Of a stretch of DNA of 64,000 bases, positions 1-7,905 are shown one piece after another. Position 1 is the first letter of the stretch. The number at the start of each line of letters is the position of its first letter. Under the pieces are notes generated by a model that did no database searches, was not told where the DNA came from, and saw only the letters and a program-made list of their open reading frames with translations. The stretch is from Novosphingobium sp. (lineage in GTDB: Bacteria; Pseudomonadota; Alphaproteobacteria; Sphingomonadales; Sphingomonadaceae), in the NCBI GenBank assembly GCA_020848655.1, contig JADLHU010000051.1, positions 25,539-89,538 of the forward strand. The letters are read 5' to 3'. Position numbers and translations under genes: made by a program.

Positions 1-768
1 AATGCGCGCCGGCTCGGCGAAATCGCCCGCCGCGATGCGCAGGGCTTCCTGCTTCAGCCGCGTGATCGGCCCGCCGATCAGCCGCACCAGCGCCAGCGCC
101 ACGACCAGGCAGGCGAGCACCGATCCGATGCCGATCATCGCGCTGGCGAACAGCGCGTTCTGCGTGGCGACGCGGATCACCGAGATGTTCACATCGGCCC
201 CGGCGGTGCCCGCGATGCGGCCATCGGGCGCATAGAGCGGCGCGGCGGCGGTTTTCAGCAAGCCCCATTTTTCCTGGTATTCGATCGGCGAGACATAGAC
301 CCCGCCGGTCTTCTGGCTGTGCCGCAGCCCAGCCATGGTCTCGGCCGGCAGCGCATCGGCATAGCCGACGTTCGAGTGATCATCGCCGAACGAGCTGTCG
401 AGGATATATTCGATGTCCTGCGGCCCGCCCAGGATTTGGCTGTACAGGTAGGTCAGCCCCAGCTTCTGCCGGATCTGCTGCATCGGCACGACATTGCGGC
501 GATAGGCCTCGCCCTGTTCCAGCACCAGCGGATCGCCGCCGGCGTGCCAGGCGCGGACCAGCGCGGCGTGATCGGCCGGATCGACCAGCGCGCCGGCGAG
601 CGCGCTCGTCGTCACCAGCTTGCGATCGAACCCGTCGACGATCGTGCCCGAAAGCCAGGTGTAGACCATGGTGGCGAGCAGCATCGCCGCCGCGATGACG
701 GCGGGCAGGAACGTGCGCAGCAGCAGCGACTGGATGGGCAGGCCGTTACGCCGCATAAGGCCGCTCAT
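1..768 (-). CDS. Membrane sensor protein with periplasmic Cache-like domain and HAMP, C-terminus beyond the window edge
   Basis: The frame is open from the ATG at 768 to base 1 (256 codons, no stop), so only the N-terminal part is present. It shows a transmembrane segment near residues 18-37, a periplasmic sensing region of about 150 residues, a second transmembrane segment near residues 210-232, and a HAMP start (LIGGPITRLKQEALRIAAGD). This layout matches the N-terminal half of the SpoIIE-type phosphatase at 3298-5070, so the missing output domain may be a phosphatase, cyclase or GGDEF domain; it cannot be seen. The start overlaps the 3' end of the upstream HEAT-repeat transporter by 23 bp, so the two are probably co-transcribed. 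The architecture is well supported; the output function is unknown. Confidence 0.8.
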   Translation of the reverse strand, partial: MSGLMRRNGLPIQSLLLRTFLPAVIAAAMLLATMVYTWLSGTIVDGFDRKLVTTSALAGALVDPADHAALVRAWHAGGDPLVLEQGEAYRRNVVPMQQIRQKLGLTYLYSQILGGPQDIEYILDSSFGDDHSNVGYADALPAETMAGLRHSQKTGGVYVSPIEYQEKWGLLKTAAAPLYAPDGRIAGTAGADVNISVIRVATQNALFASAMIGIGSVLACLVVALALVRLIGGPITRLKQEALRIAAGDFAEPARI

Positions 769-3217
769 CCTGCGATTTCAGCATGACCAGCGCGAGGTCG
801 GCATGGCGCGCGGCGATTTCGTCCACATCGCGATAGCGCACCCAGGCCGGCCCTTCCGCAGTGTCGAGCCGCAGGGCCGCTTCATCGCCGGCCTGCGCCA
901 CCGCGCGCACCGCCAGCGCCGCCAGCGCATCGAGCGAGGCCCCGCCCAGTTCGCGCGAACGGGCCAGCGCATCGATCACCGCCAGCAAGGCGGGACCATG
1001 CCCGGGCGCGATGCCCAGCAGGCGGCGCAGATCGGCGCGCAGCATCGGCGCGATGCCGGGGCGCAGCGCCTGGCGCGCGATCCGCGCGAAGGCCGGCGCG
1101 GCCAGGCGGGCATGAAGCGCGTGCGCGGCGGCCAGCGCTTCGACCGGGCGGCCCGCCCGCAGCGCATCCTCCAGCAGCGGGGCGAGGTCGGGCGCGGCGG
1201 CGCCGCTGCCGTCGCCGGCCGGCGCGGCTTGCGCGTGCAGCAGCGGGCGCAGCAACTGGAACGTGGCGTAATCGACCCCCGTCTCGATCGCCTCGATGGC
1301 GTTGCCGCGCACTTTCGGATTGGCCGAATGGAGCGAGACGACGAGCAGGTCGAAGGTTGGCAGCAGGCCGGCCAGCGCCAGCATTTCCAGCGCGAAGTCG
1401 ATCGCCGCGCCCACGCGCTCGCGACTGGCGCGGGCCAGCAGGGCCACGGCGCGGTCGTTCACGCAGGCGTCCTTGCCGCCATGCTCCAGCGCCGCCGCGC
1501 CGGCCAGCAGCGCCCGCGCTTCGCGCAGTTCCAGATGGACCAGCCCTTCGATCTGCGACAGCAACTGGCCATAGGACAGTTCGGCCAGCGCGCGGGCCGC
1601 CACGGCGCGCGCGCGGAACGGCATGCGCCGATCCTGCAAGGCGCTGACCAGGCGGGGGATCGCCGTCTCGCCGGTTTCGACCAGGCTGGCGGCGATGGCG
1701 CGCCGGTCGCGCGGGGCCAGCGTATCGGCGGCGGCAAGAAGCTGGGGGATCGTTTCGGTATCGCCGATGCGGCCCAGCATGGCCACCGCATCGAGCCGTC
1801 CCGCCTGCGGCAGGCCGCCAAGCCCGGCGATCAGGCCGGGAACGAGGTGGAGATCGTCGGGGCCGGGGCCGGCTGCCGGGGCATCGGCGCGCGCGGCGCG
1901 GTGGCGGTCGGCGAAGTTCATCCAGCCGCGCCGCATGTTGCGCGCCATCGCGGTGGGATAAAGCTGGCGCAGGAACACCACGATCGCGATCAGCGCCGCG
2001 CCCACGATCAGCCCGATACCCGACAGTTCGCGCATGTCCATGCGGCTGGCGAACAGCAGCAGGAAGCCGCCCGCCAGCAGGCTGGCCAGCGGTTCGCACA
2101 TCCCTTCCACCACGGTGCGCAACGGGCGCTTCACATCGGATGGCACGGCGTTGAACAACAGGTTCTGGTTGTTGTATTCGATCGAGGTAAGCACGCCGTG
2201 ATAGGCGAAGAACGCCGCCAGCGCCGCGCCGGTGCCGCCGTGCAGGAAGAAATAGCCGAAGGCCGCAAAATAGCTGAGCGGCAGGATGAAGGCGACGTTG
2301 CGCACGCCGAAGCGCGTGACCAGCCGGTTGAACACGAACAGGCAGACGATCAGGTTGAAGATGTTCGACGCCGCATAGAGCTGGCCGAACAGCGCCGCCA
2401 GTTCGGCTTCGCTGCGGCCTTGTTCCAGCACGGTGGAATACTGGAATTCCGCCAGGTTGGTCAGCAGCAGGGTGACGAACAGCGTGGCCGCCAGCACCAG
2501 CGTGTAAGGCGAAAAGCGCAACGCCCGCGCCACCGCCGCCAGTTGCCCGAACGCGCCCTTGCCCGCGCCGGCATCGTCCACCGCATCGACTTCGCTTTCC
2601 GCGATCTGCGGCCAGCGCGCCTGGAGCATGCGCGATACCGGCACCGTGGCGATGGCGATGCCGGCCCAGATCAGCATGAAATAGGGCATCGGGATCACGC
2701 CGGCGCCCAGGCTGACGATCATCGCGCCCGCCGCCGTGCCCAGCGAACAGAACGCGGCGAACAGCGGGAACAGGCGCTTGGCGTCCTGGATGTCGAAATA
2801 GCTGTCGGTGAAGTTCCAGAACAAGGTGTAGAGTGCGATGTACCAGACGGCGAGGTAGAGCTTCAGCCCGTAATAGACCGCCGCGTGCCATTCGGGCGCG
2901 ATCTCGCCGTTGAGCAGCGCCCACAGCGCCGCGCCGCCCGCGATCAGCAGGGCCAGCGTCACATCGACCATGTGACCGATCGAATGGCGCACCAGCAGAT
3001 ACGAAAACACGCCCGTGTAGAGCAGCATGACCGGCGGGATCAGCAGGAAGATCACCGGCAGCTTGTCGGCGCCGACATTGCTGAGGAAGGCCGCGTCGCC
3101 CGCGCTGAAGCCCACGCCCATGCCCATCTGGAGCATGAAGCCGAATAGCCCGAACTGGAGCAGTTTCGGCATTTCGCCGCGCTCCAGCCGGAACAGCCGG
3201 TTCAGCAGTTCGCTCAA
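746..3217 (-). CDS. Nucleotide-translocase-like (NTT/MFS-type) membrane protein with C-terminal HEAT repeats
   Basis: This 823-residue protein has about 430 N-terminal residues of closely spaced hydrophobic helices, roughly 12 transmembrane segments, resembling ADP/ATP translocase-type (Npt/TLC) and MFS carriers. A soluble alpha-helical region follows (about 480-800) in which repeats such as AVAMLGRIGDTETIPQLL and IAASLVETGETAIPRLVSAL are typical HEAT repeats. Proteins of this design occur in bacteria and are often annotated as Npt1/Npt2-family or MFS transporters with HEAT repeats; the substrate cannot be read from sequence. It is co-directional and overlapping with the sensor at 1-768 and divergent (80 bp) from a SpoIIE phosphatase, suggesting a regulatory or transport-sensing role. 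The start at 3217 leads directly into a conserved-looking amphipathic N-terminus. Confidence 0.75.
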   Translation of the reverse strand: MSELLNRLFRLERGEMPKLLQFGLFGFMLQMGMGVGFSAGDAAFLSNVGADKLPVIFLLIPPVMLLYTGVFSYLLVRHSIGHMVDVTLALLIAGGAALWALLNGEIAPEWHAAVYYGLKLYLAVWYIALYTLFWNFTDSYFDIQDAKRLFPLFAAFCSLGTAAGAMIVSLGAGVIPMPYFMLIWAGIAIATVPVSRMLQARWPQIAESEVDAVDDAGAGKGAFGQLAAVARALRFSPYTLVLAATLFVTLLLTNLAEFQYSTVLEQGRSEAELAALFGQLYAASNIFNLIVCLFVFNRLVTRFGVRNVAFILPLSYFAAFGYFFLHGGTGAALAAFFAYHGVLTSIEYNNQNLLFNAVPSDVKRPLRTVVEGMCEPLASLLAGGFLLLFASRMDMRELSGIGLIVGAALIAIVVFLRQLYPTAMARNMRRGWMNFADRHRAARADAPAAGPGPDDLHLVPGLIAGLGGLPQAGRLDAVAMLGRIGDTETIPQLLAAADTLAPRDRRAIAASLVETGETAIPRLVSALQDRRMPFRARAVAARALAELSYGQLLSQIEGLVHLELREARALLAGAAALEHGGKDACVNDRAVALLARASRERVGAAIDFALEMLALAGLLPTFDLLVVSLHSANPKVRGNAIEAIETGVDYATFQLLRPLLHAQAAPAGDGSGAAAPDLAPLLEDALRAGRPVEALAAAHALHARLAAPAFARIARQALRPGIAPMLRADLRRLLGIAPGHGPALLAVIDALARSRELGGASLDALAALAVRAVAQAGDEAALRLDTAEGPAWVRYRDVDEIAARHADLALVMLKSQDERPYAA

Positions 3218-3297
3218 TTGGTCCCCCGCCGACGTGCCCGGCCAAAATCATCACATGGTTTCGGGCATCTTAATCACTCGTTGTCACTAAATCCTTT

Positions 3298-5070
3298 ATG
3301 CAGCGCATGCTTTCGAGCGGGGCGATGACGGGGACAGTTCAAGCGATGACGGCAGGCGGGGAAACGGGGCACGGTGCTGGCGGAGCGGCGGGCCGAGGCG
3401 CGCGCCGGGGTGCTGGCCCAGGTGCGGGCGAGGCCACGGATGGGGCCGAGCGTGCATCGGGTCGGCGCGGATTGGGGCTGAAGCCGCAGTTGCTGGCGCT
3501 GCTGTTCATGCTCAATCTCGTGGCGGCGGCGGCCTATTCCAGCGTCATCTACAACACCAACCGCACCGAATTCATGGCCGGGGTCGATGCCCGCCTGCTG
3601 GCCGCGACCCATGCCGCGCAGGAAATCATCCCCGATCGCTATCACGAGGCGATCACCGGCCCGCAATCGATCCCCAAGGCCGAATTCGATGCGCTGCAGG
3701 CGCGCCTGTCGCGCTTCGCCAACCGGTCGGGCTTCGTCTACGTCTATACCTACATGAAGCTGGGCAACCAGATCCGCACCGTCGCCACCAGCGCGACCGA
3801 CCAGGAAATCGCGGCCGGCCGGCAGACCCCTTTCTTCGCGCTTTACGATACCGCGCCGCGCAAGCTGTTCGAAAGTTTCGCCGACGGGCGCACCCGGTTC
3901 GATGAATACAACGATTCGTTCGGGCGCTTCCGGTCGATCTACCGGCCGGTGCGCATGGCCGATGGCCGCGTCTATGTGGTCGGCGCGGACGTGGACCTGG
4001 CCCATCTGGCCAAGCGCCAGGCCGAAGTGCTGACCAAGGCGATCCTTATCGGCGTGGGCATGTTCACGCTGTCGATGGCGCTGGGCTGGCTGCTGGTGGC
4101 GCGGATCGTCGATCCGCTGGTGCGGCTGACGTCGTTCACGAAGAACATGGAACGGCGCAGCTTCCAGCCCGACGTGTCCGAGATGGCGGCGATGCGCAAG
4201 ATCAGCGGATCGCGCGGCGACGAAGTGGGCCGTCTGGCCGAGGCGATGGCCGCGATGATCGCGCGCCTGCAACGCTATCTGGTGGAAGTGGAAGCCGCCA
4301 CCGCCGCGCGCGAACGCGTGGAAGGCGAACTGTCCGCCGCGCGCGACATCCAGATCGGCATGTTGCCGCGCAAGTTCCCGCCCTTTCCCGAACGCACCGA
4401 TCTGGATGTGTTCGCCATGCTCGAATCGGCCAAGCAGGTCGGCGGCGATCTGTACGACTACTTCATGATCGACGAGAACCGGCTGTTCTTCGTGGTCGGC
4501 GACGTTTCGGGCAAGGGCGTGCCAGCGGCGCTGTTCATGGCGATGACCGCGATCCGCTTCAAGGCGCACGCTTTTTCCGCCGCGTCCACCGGCGAGATCA
4601 TGGAACTGGTCAACACCTCGCTCTCGCGCGAGAATCCGGCCGAGATGTTCGTCACCGCCTTCGCCGCGATCCTCGATCTGCGCGATGGCACGGTGGAATA
4701 CACCGATGGCGGCCACGAAGCCCCGTTCCTGATCCGCGCCGATGGCCGCGTCGATCGGCTGGCCAAGCACCAGGGCATGGCGCTGGGCGTGTTCGAGGAC
4801 GTGCCCTACAAGACCGATCGCTTCACGCTGGCGCCGGGCGATGCGATCGTCCTGTTCACCGATGGCGTTTCGGAAGCCACCGACAAGGACGATCAGTTGT
4901 TCTCGGTCGAGCGGATCGGCGATGCGCTGGCGCAGGCGCGCGCCAGTTCCTCGGCCCGGCTGATCGCCGACGGACTGGCCGAAAGCGTGCGCGGCTTCGT
5001 CGGCACCGTGCCGCAGTCGGATGACATCGCGATTCTGGTGGTGTGCTACGAGCCGGCGCCCGCGGGTTAG
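3298..5070 (+). CDS. Membrane-anchored PP2C (SpoIIE/RsbU-type) serine/threonine phosphatase with sensor and HAMP domains
   Basis: This 590-residue protein has a Gly-rich, low-complexity N-terminus (1-60), a transmembrane helix near 64-84, a periplasmic Cache-like region to about 245, a second helix near 248-268, a HAMP region, a short coiled coil, and a SpoIIE phosphatase domain from about 345. The start of the phosphatase domain (LSAARDIQIGMLPRKFPPFP) and the metal-binding segments VGGDLYDYF, VVGDVSGKGVPAALFM, DGGHEAPFL and LFTDGVSEATD are all present, so it should be an active Mn/Mg-dependent phosphatase, probably acting on an anti-sigma-factor-antagonist-like partner. No such partner is in the window. 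The exact start is uncertain because several ATG codons (3298, 3307, 3325, 3346) precede the first helix. Confidence 0.85.
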   Translation: MQRMLSSGAMTGTVQAMTAGGETGHGAGGAAGRGARRGAGPGAGEATDGAERASGRRGLGLKPQLLALLFMLNLVAAAAYSSVIYNTNRTEFMAGVDARLLAATHAAQEIIPDRYHEAITGPQSIPKAEFDALQARLSRFANRSGFVYVYTYMKLGNQIRTVATSATDQEIAAGRQTPFFALYDTAPRKLFESFADGRTRFDEYNDSFGRFRSIYRPVRMADGRVYVVGADVDLAHLAKRQAEVLTKAILIGVGMFTLSMALGWLLVARIVDPLVRLTSFTKNMERRSFQPDVSEMAAMRKISGSRGDEVGRLAEAMAAMIARLQRYLVEVEAATAARERVEGELSAARDIQIGMLPRKFPPFPERTDLDVFAMLESAKQVGGDLYDYFMIDENRLFFVVGDVSGKGVPAALFMAMTAIRFKAHAFSAASTGEIMELVNTSLSRENPAEMFVTAFAAILDLRDGTVEYTDGGHEAPFLIRADGRVDRLAKHQGMALGVFEDVPYKTDRFTLAPGDAIVLFTDGVSEATDKDDQLFSVERIGDALAQARASSSARLIADGLAESVRGFVGTVPQSDDIAILVVCYEPAPAG

Positions 5071-5085
5071 TCTGATGGAATGAAC

Positions 5086-5113
5086 GGTGATGGCCCCGCG
5101 TGAGGCCGTCACC
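5086..5113. terminator. Stem-loop between convergent genes
   Basis: A 10-bp stem (5086-5095 pairing with 5104-5113, one G-T pair) with an 8-base loop lies between the convergent phosphatase and cyclase-fold genes. There is no T-run, so it is a likely but not canonical bidirectional terminator. Confidence 0.5.
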
Positions 5114-5123
5114 CCGTCACCCC
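5108..5123. repeat. Tandem 8-mer duplicating a stop codon
   Basis: GTCACCCC occurs twice in direct succession. On the minus strand each copy carries TGA, and the second is the stop codon of the cyclase-fold gene. This is one of several stop-associated duplications in the window. Confidence 0.6.
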
Positions 5124-5908
5124 GGCAGCACGAAGGCCGCGCGGTCCACGCCGTGCATCTTGCGCAAGTACAACCGCATGTCGGCGATCGCCTTGTGCAG
5201 CGCCGCATCGCAGGTTGGCGGGGCGGCAACGGCGGCCATGCTCATCGCGCAGGTTTCCAGGTCCCAGGGCATGAAATCGAACCCGGTTTCGGCCTCCAGC
5301 ATCCAGATCACCGGATAGGGGCGGCCGAACATCACGCCCTTCAGTTCCTCGCGCCCGACCAGATAGAGGCTGGCCTCGGCGCGGTTCGGCGCGACCAGCA
5401 GCACTTCCGCCAGATCGAGCGACAGCACCAGCGTGGCCGGGCGGGCGAACTTGGACAGGCGAAAGCCAAGGTCGATGTCCGGCCCGATGAAGTCCACATG
5501 CGGCGCGCTGTCTTCCGAGGACAGTTCGGGGATATCGAGTTCGATGTTGCTTTCGGCGAAATCGGCCAGCCAGGCGGCGCCTTTCAACCGCAGCGGCAGC
5601 GCTTCGAGGCGGGACTGTTCGTAGCGGCGCATGGTGCGCAGCAGCGCGATCAGGATCGTCGTCACTTCGCTGGCGGATGACGGCTCGACCACGAAGATCA
5701 CTTCGTCGCCCATGACTTTCCACACTTCCACCGCCGGGGTCTCGTCCTCGTCGAGGAATTCGAAGCCAAGCTGGCCGGCCAGCATCAGCGGGAAGTGCGT
5801 GAAGAAGGTGCGGAAGGTGTCCAGCCAGCCCGCGCTGCCCCGGCCGGTGTGGCTGGCCTTGAACAGCGTGGAGCCGACCATGTCGACCGAAAGGAAAAGC
5901 CGCAGCAT
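5117..5908 (-). CDS. Class III nucleotidyl-cyclase-fold protein, catalytic activity uncertain
   Basis: With the ATG at 5908 this gives 263 residues; longer frames would run into the upstream porin gene, whose stop is only 13 bases away. The N-terminus LFLSVDMVGSTLFK matches the first metal-binding segment of class III adenylate/guanylate cyclases, with Asp9. VWKVMGDEVIFV matches the Lys...Gly-Asp segment with the second metal Asp. GPDIDLGFRLSKFA matches the later Asn/Arg segment, with Arg kept but Asp where Asn is usual. The core is therefore recognisable but diverged, and the substrate-specifying residues cannot be assigned. It is convergent with the SpoIIE phosphatase and close to two HAMP sensors, which favours a signalling role. 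It could be an active cyclase or a nucleotide-binding relic. Confidence 0.6.
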   Translation of the reverse strand: MLRLFLSVDMVGSTLFKASHTGRGSAGWLDTFRTFFTHFPLMLAGQLGFEFLDEDETPAVEVWKVMGDEVIFVVEPSSASEVTTILIALLRTMRRYEQSRLEALPLRLKGAAWLADFAESNIELDIPELSSEDSAPHVDFIGPDIDLGFRLSKFARPATLVLSLDLAEVLLVAPNRAEASLYLVGREELKGVMFGRPYPVIWMLEAETGFDFMPWDLETCAMSMAAVAAPPTCDAALHKAIADMRLYLRKMHGVDRAAFVLPG

Positions 5909-5921
5909 CGCGGGGCCGCGC

Positions 5922-6638
5922 TCAGAAGCTCGCCAGCAGCGATGCGACCACGGCGCCGCGCCCTGCCCGCCCGGCCTCGTCGGCGGCGCCATAGTCGCTG
6001 TCGATGTAGGACAAGGATGCGGTGATGGGGCCGTGCGACCAAGACAGGCCCGCCTCCCAGTCCCACTTCTTGAAGGCCGGATTGCTCTCGCGCCCGCCGC
6101 GCAGCCGCAGCGTCAGCGGGGTGGCGGGCAGCGCCACGTCCACTTTCGCGCCAAGGTAGAGGTTCTCGTAGCCGTAGTTGTCCTGATCGGGAATGTACGA
6201 GACTTGCGCTTCGAAGGCGGCGGGGCCGATCGTCCGGCCCAGCGTGCCGGCCAGTTCGATGTAGTTCACGCCGTGCCCGCCCGGATAGACATAGCCCAGC
6301 ACCTTGGCGCTGTAATCCAGCCCGCCAGCCGATCCGGCATAGCCGCCGTACAAGTCCAGTTCCATGTGCGAACCGCCGGTGTTGGACACGTTCGATGCCC
6401 AGGTGCCCACGAAGAAGCCGCTGGCGGTGGTCACGTCGATGCCGCCCTGGACCGCCGGATCGCGGCCCGACAGGCTGATGCCGCGAAAGCGATAATCGGA
6501 AACCACGCCGATATTGGCGGAAATCTCGATGGCATCGGGCGCGTCGGTGGGGGCGCCTTGCGCGCGCGCGGCAGTGGCCCCGCCCATTGCCGGAACCAGC
6601 GCAAGCGCCGCCACAGTGATCCTGCCGAATAGTGTCAC
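5922..6638 (-). CDS. TorF-family putative outer-membrane porin
   Basis: This 238-residue protein has a clear signal peptide (MTLFGRITVAALALVPAMGG..ATAARA) followed by alternating beta-strand patterns: SANIGVVSDYRFRGISLSGR, GFFVGTWASNVSN, MELDLYGGYAG, and a C-terminal strand ending in Phe. The early SDYRFRGIS block is typical of the conserved proteobacterial family TIGR02001 (TorF-like putative porins). It should sit in the outer membrane; the solute is unknown. The cyclase-fold gene begins 13 bases after its stop, so the two may be co-transcribed. The family call is firm and the transport role is inferred. Confidence 0.8.
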   Translation of the reverse strand: MTLFGRITVAALALVPAMGGATAARAQGAPTDAPDAIEISANIGVVSDYRFRGISLSGRDPAVQGGIDVTTASGFFVGTWASNVSNTGGSHMELDLYGGYAGSAGGLDYSAKVLGYVYPGGHGVNYIELAGTLGRTIGPAAFEAQVSYIPDQDNYGYENLYLGAKVDVALPATPLTLRLRGGRESNPAFKKWDWEAGLSWSHGPITASLSYIDSDYGAADEAGRAGRGAVVASLLASF

Positions 6639-6726
6639 GCCCCGATTTCCCCCTGCGGCACTGGTGCCGGAAAAGGGGATACGCGCGACCCGTAAATATT
6701 CCTGAAACGCGCGCCGCGCCGCGCGA

Positions 6727-7905
6727 TCAGATCGCCTGCCCGGCCGCCCAGCCGCTGGCCCAGGCCCACTGGAAGTTGTAGCCGCCCAGCCAGCCGGTCA
6801 CGTCCACCGCCTCGCCGATGGCGTAAAGGCCGGGCACGCGCCGCGCGGCCATGGTCTGCGAGGACAGGTCCGCCACCGAAATGCCGCCCGCCGTCACTTC
6901 CGCCTTGGCGAAGCCTTCGGTGCCGTTGGGCGCGAAGCGCCACCCGGCAAGGCGCGCTTCGGCGGCGCGCAGCGCCTTGTCGGGCAGGTTGCCCAGTTCC
7001 CCGTCCAGCGCCAGCCGTTCGCGCAGCGCATCGGCCAGGCGCTCGGGCAGAGCCGCGCCCAGCGCGCGGCGCAGCGCCAGGCGCGGGCGTTCGCGCTTGG
7101 CCTCCAGCAGCCAGCCGGGCGCGGCATCGGGCAGGAAATCCACCGCGATTTCGGTGCGGTGCTGCCAGTAGGAGGATATCTGCAGCATCGCCGGGCCGGA
7201 CAGCCCGCGATGCGTGAACAGCGCCGCCTCGCGGAAGCGGATCTTGCCCCAGCGCACCTCGACATCGGCGGACACCCCCGACAGCGCATGGAACAGTGCG
7301 TCGTCCGTGCCCAGCGTCAAGGGCACCAGCGCCGGGCGCGGCTGGACGATGGACAGCCCGAAGCGCCGCGCCGCATCATAGGCAAAGCCGGTCGCGCCCA
7401 GCTTGGGGATCGATGGTCCGCCCGTGGCAAGGACCAGCGCCGGGGCGGCGAAGTCGCGCCCGTCCACGCGGATGCGAAAGCGGCCATCGGCGTGGGCCAC
7501 GTCCGTCACCGGCTGGCCCAGCAGCAGCGTGACCCCGGCGCGCACGCATTCATCGGCCAGCATGTCGACGATCTGCCGGGCCGAACCATCGCAGAACAGT
7601 TGCCCCAGCGTCTTTTCGTGCCAGGCGATGCCATGGCTTTCCACCAGCGCCAGGAAATCCTGCGGCGTGTAGCGCCCCAGCGCCGACTTGGCGAAATGCG
7701 GGTTGGACGACAGGTAGCGATCGGCGGCGGTGTTGACGTTGGTGAAGTTGCAGCGTCCGCCGCCCGAAATCAGGATCTTCTTGCCCGGCGCATCGGCGTG
7801 ATCGATCAGCAGCACGCGCTTGCCGCGCGCGCCCGCTGTCATCGCGCACATCATCCCCGCCGCGCCCGCGCCCAGCACGATAGCGTCGAACGGCGTGTCG
7901 CTCAC
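6727..7905 (-). CDS. HI0933/YhiN-family FAD-dependent oxidoreductase
   Basis: This 392-residue flavoprotein starts with a Rossmann dinucleotide motif (IVLGAGAAGMMCAMTAG), followed by PGKKILISGGGRCNFTN, the signature of the HI0933/YhiN family (TIGR00275). The C-terminal segment VPGLYAIGEAVDVTGWLGG..NFQWA closes the FAD site as in family members. The substrate is unknown for this family. Its ATG at 7905 overlaps the stop of the upstream flavoprotein by 4 bp (ATGA), so it is the third gene of an operon headed by the small gene at 9718. Length is normal for the family. Confidence 0.9.
   Translation of the reverse strand: MSDTPFDAIVLGAGAAGMMCAMTAGARGKRVLLIDHADAPGKKILISGGGRCNFTNVNTAADRYLSSNPHFAKSALGRYTPQDFLALVESHGIAWHEKTLGQLFCDGSARQIVDMLADECVRAGVTLLLGQPVTDVAHADGRFRIRVDGRDFAAPALVLATGGPSIPKLGATGFAYDAARRFGLSIVQPRPALVPLTLGTDDALFHALSGVSADVEVRWGKIRFREAALFTHRGLSGPAMLQISSYWQHRTEIAVDFLPDAAPGWLLEAKRERPRLALRRALGAALPERLADALRERLALDGELGNLPDKALRAAEARLAGWRFAPNGTEGFAKAEVTAGGISVADLSSQTMAARRVPGLYAIGEAVDVTGWLGGYNFQWAWASGWAAGQAI

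Noticed and set aside
668..3148. 826-codon open frame on the plus strand
   Set aside because: It is antisense to the HEAT-repeat membrane-protein gene, is rich in Arg, Gln and His, and shows no domain. GC-rich codon bias leaves such frames open on the opposite strand.
882..3254. 790-codon frame on the minus strand in another frame
   Set aside because: It overlaps the membrane-protein gene in a second frame and gives Arg/Pro/Ala-rich low-complexity sequence without motifs.
3274..5229. 651-codon minus-strand frame
   Set aside because: It is antisense to the SpoIIE phosphatase gene and consists of His/Arg/Gln-rich sequence.
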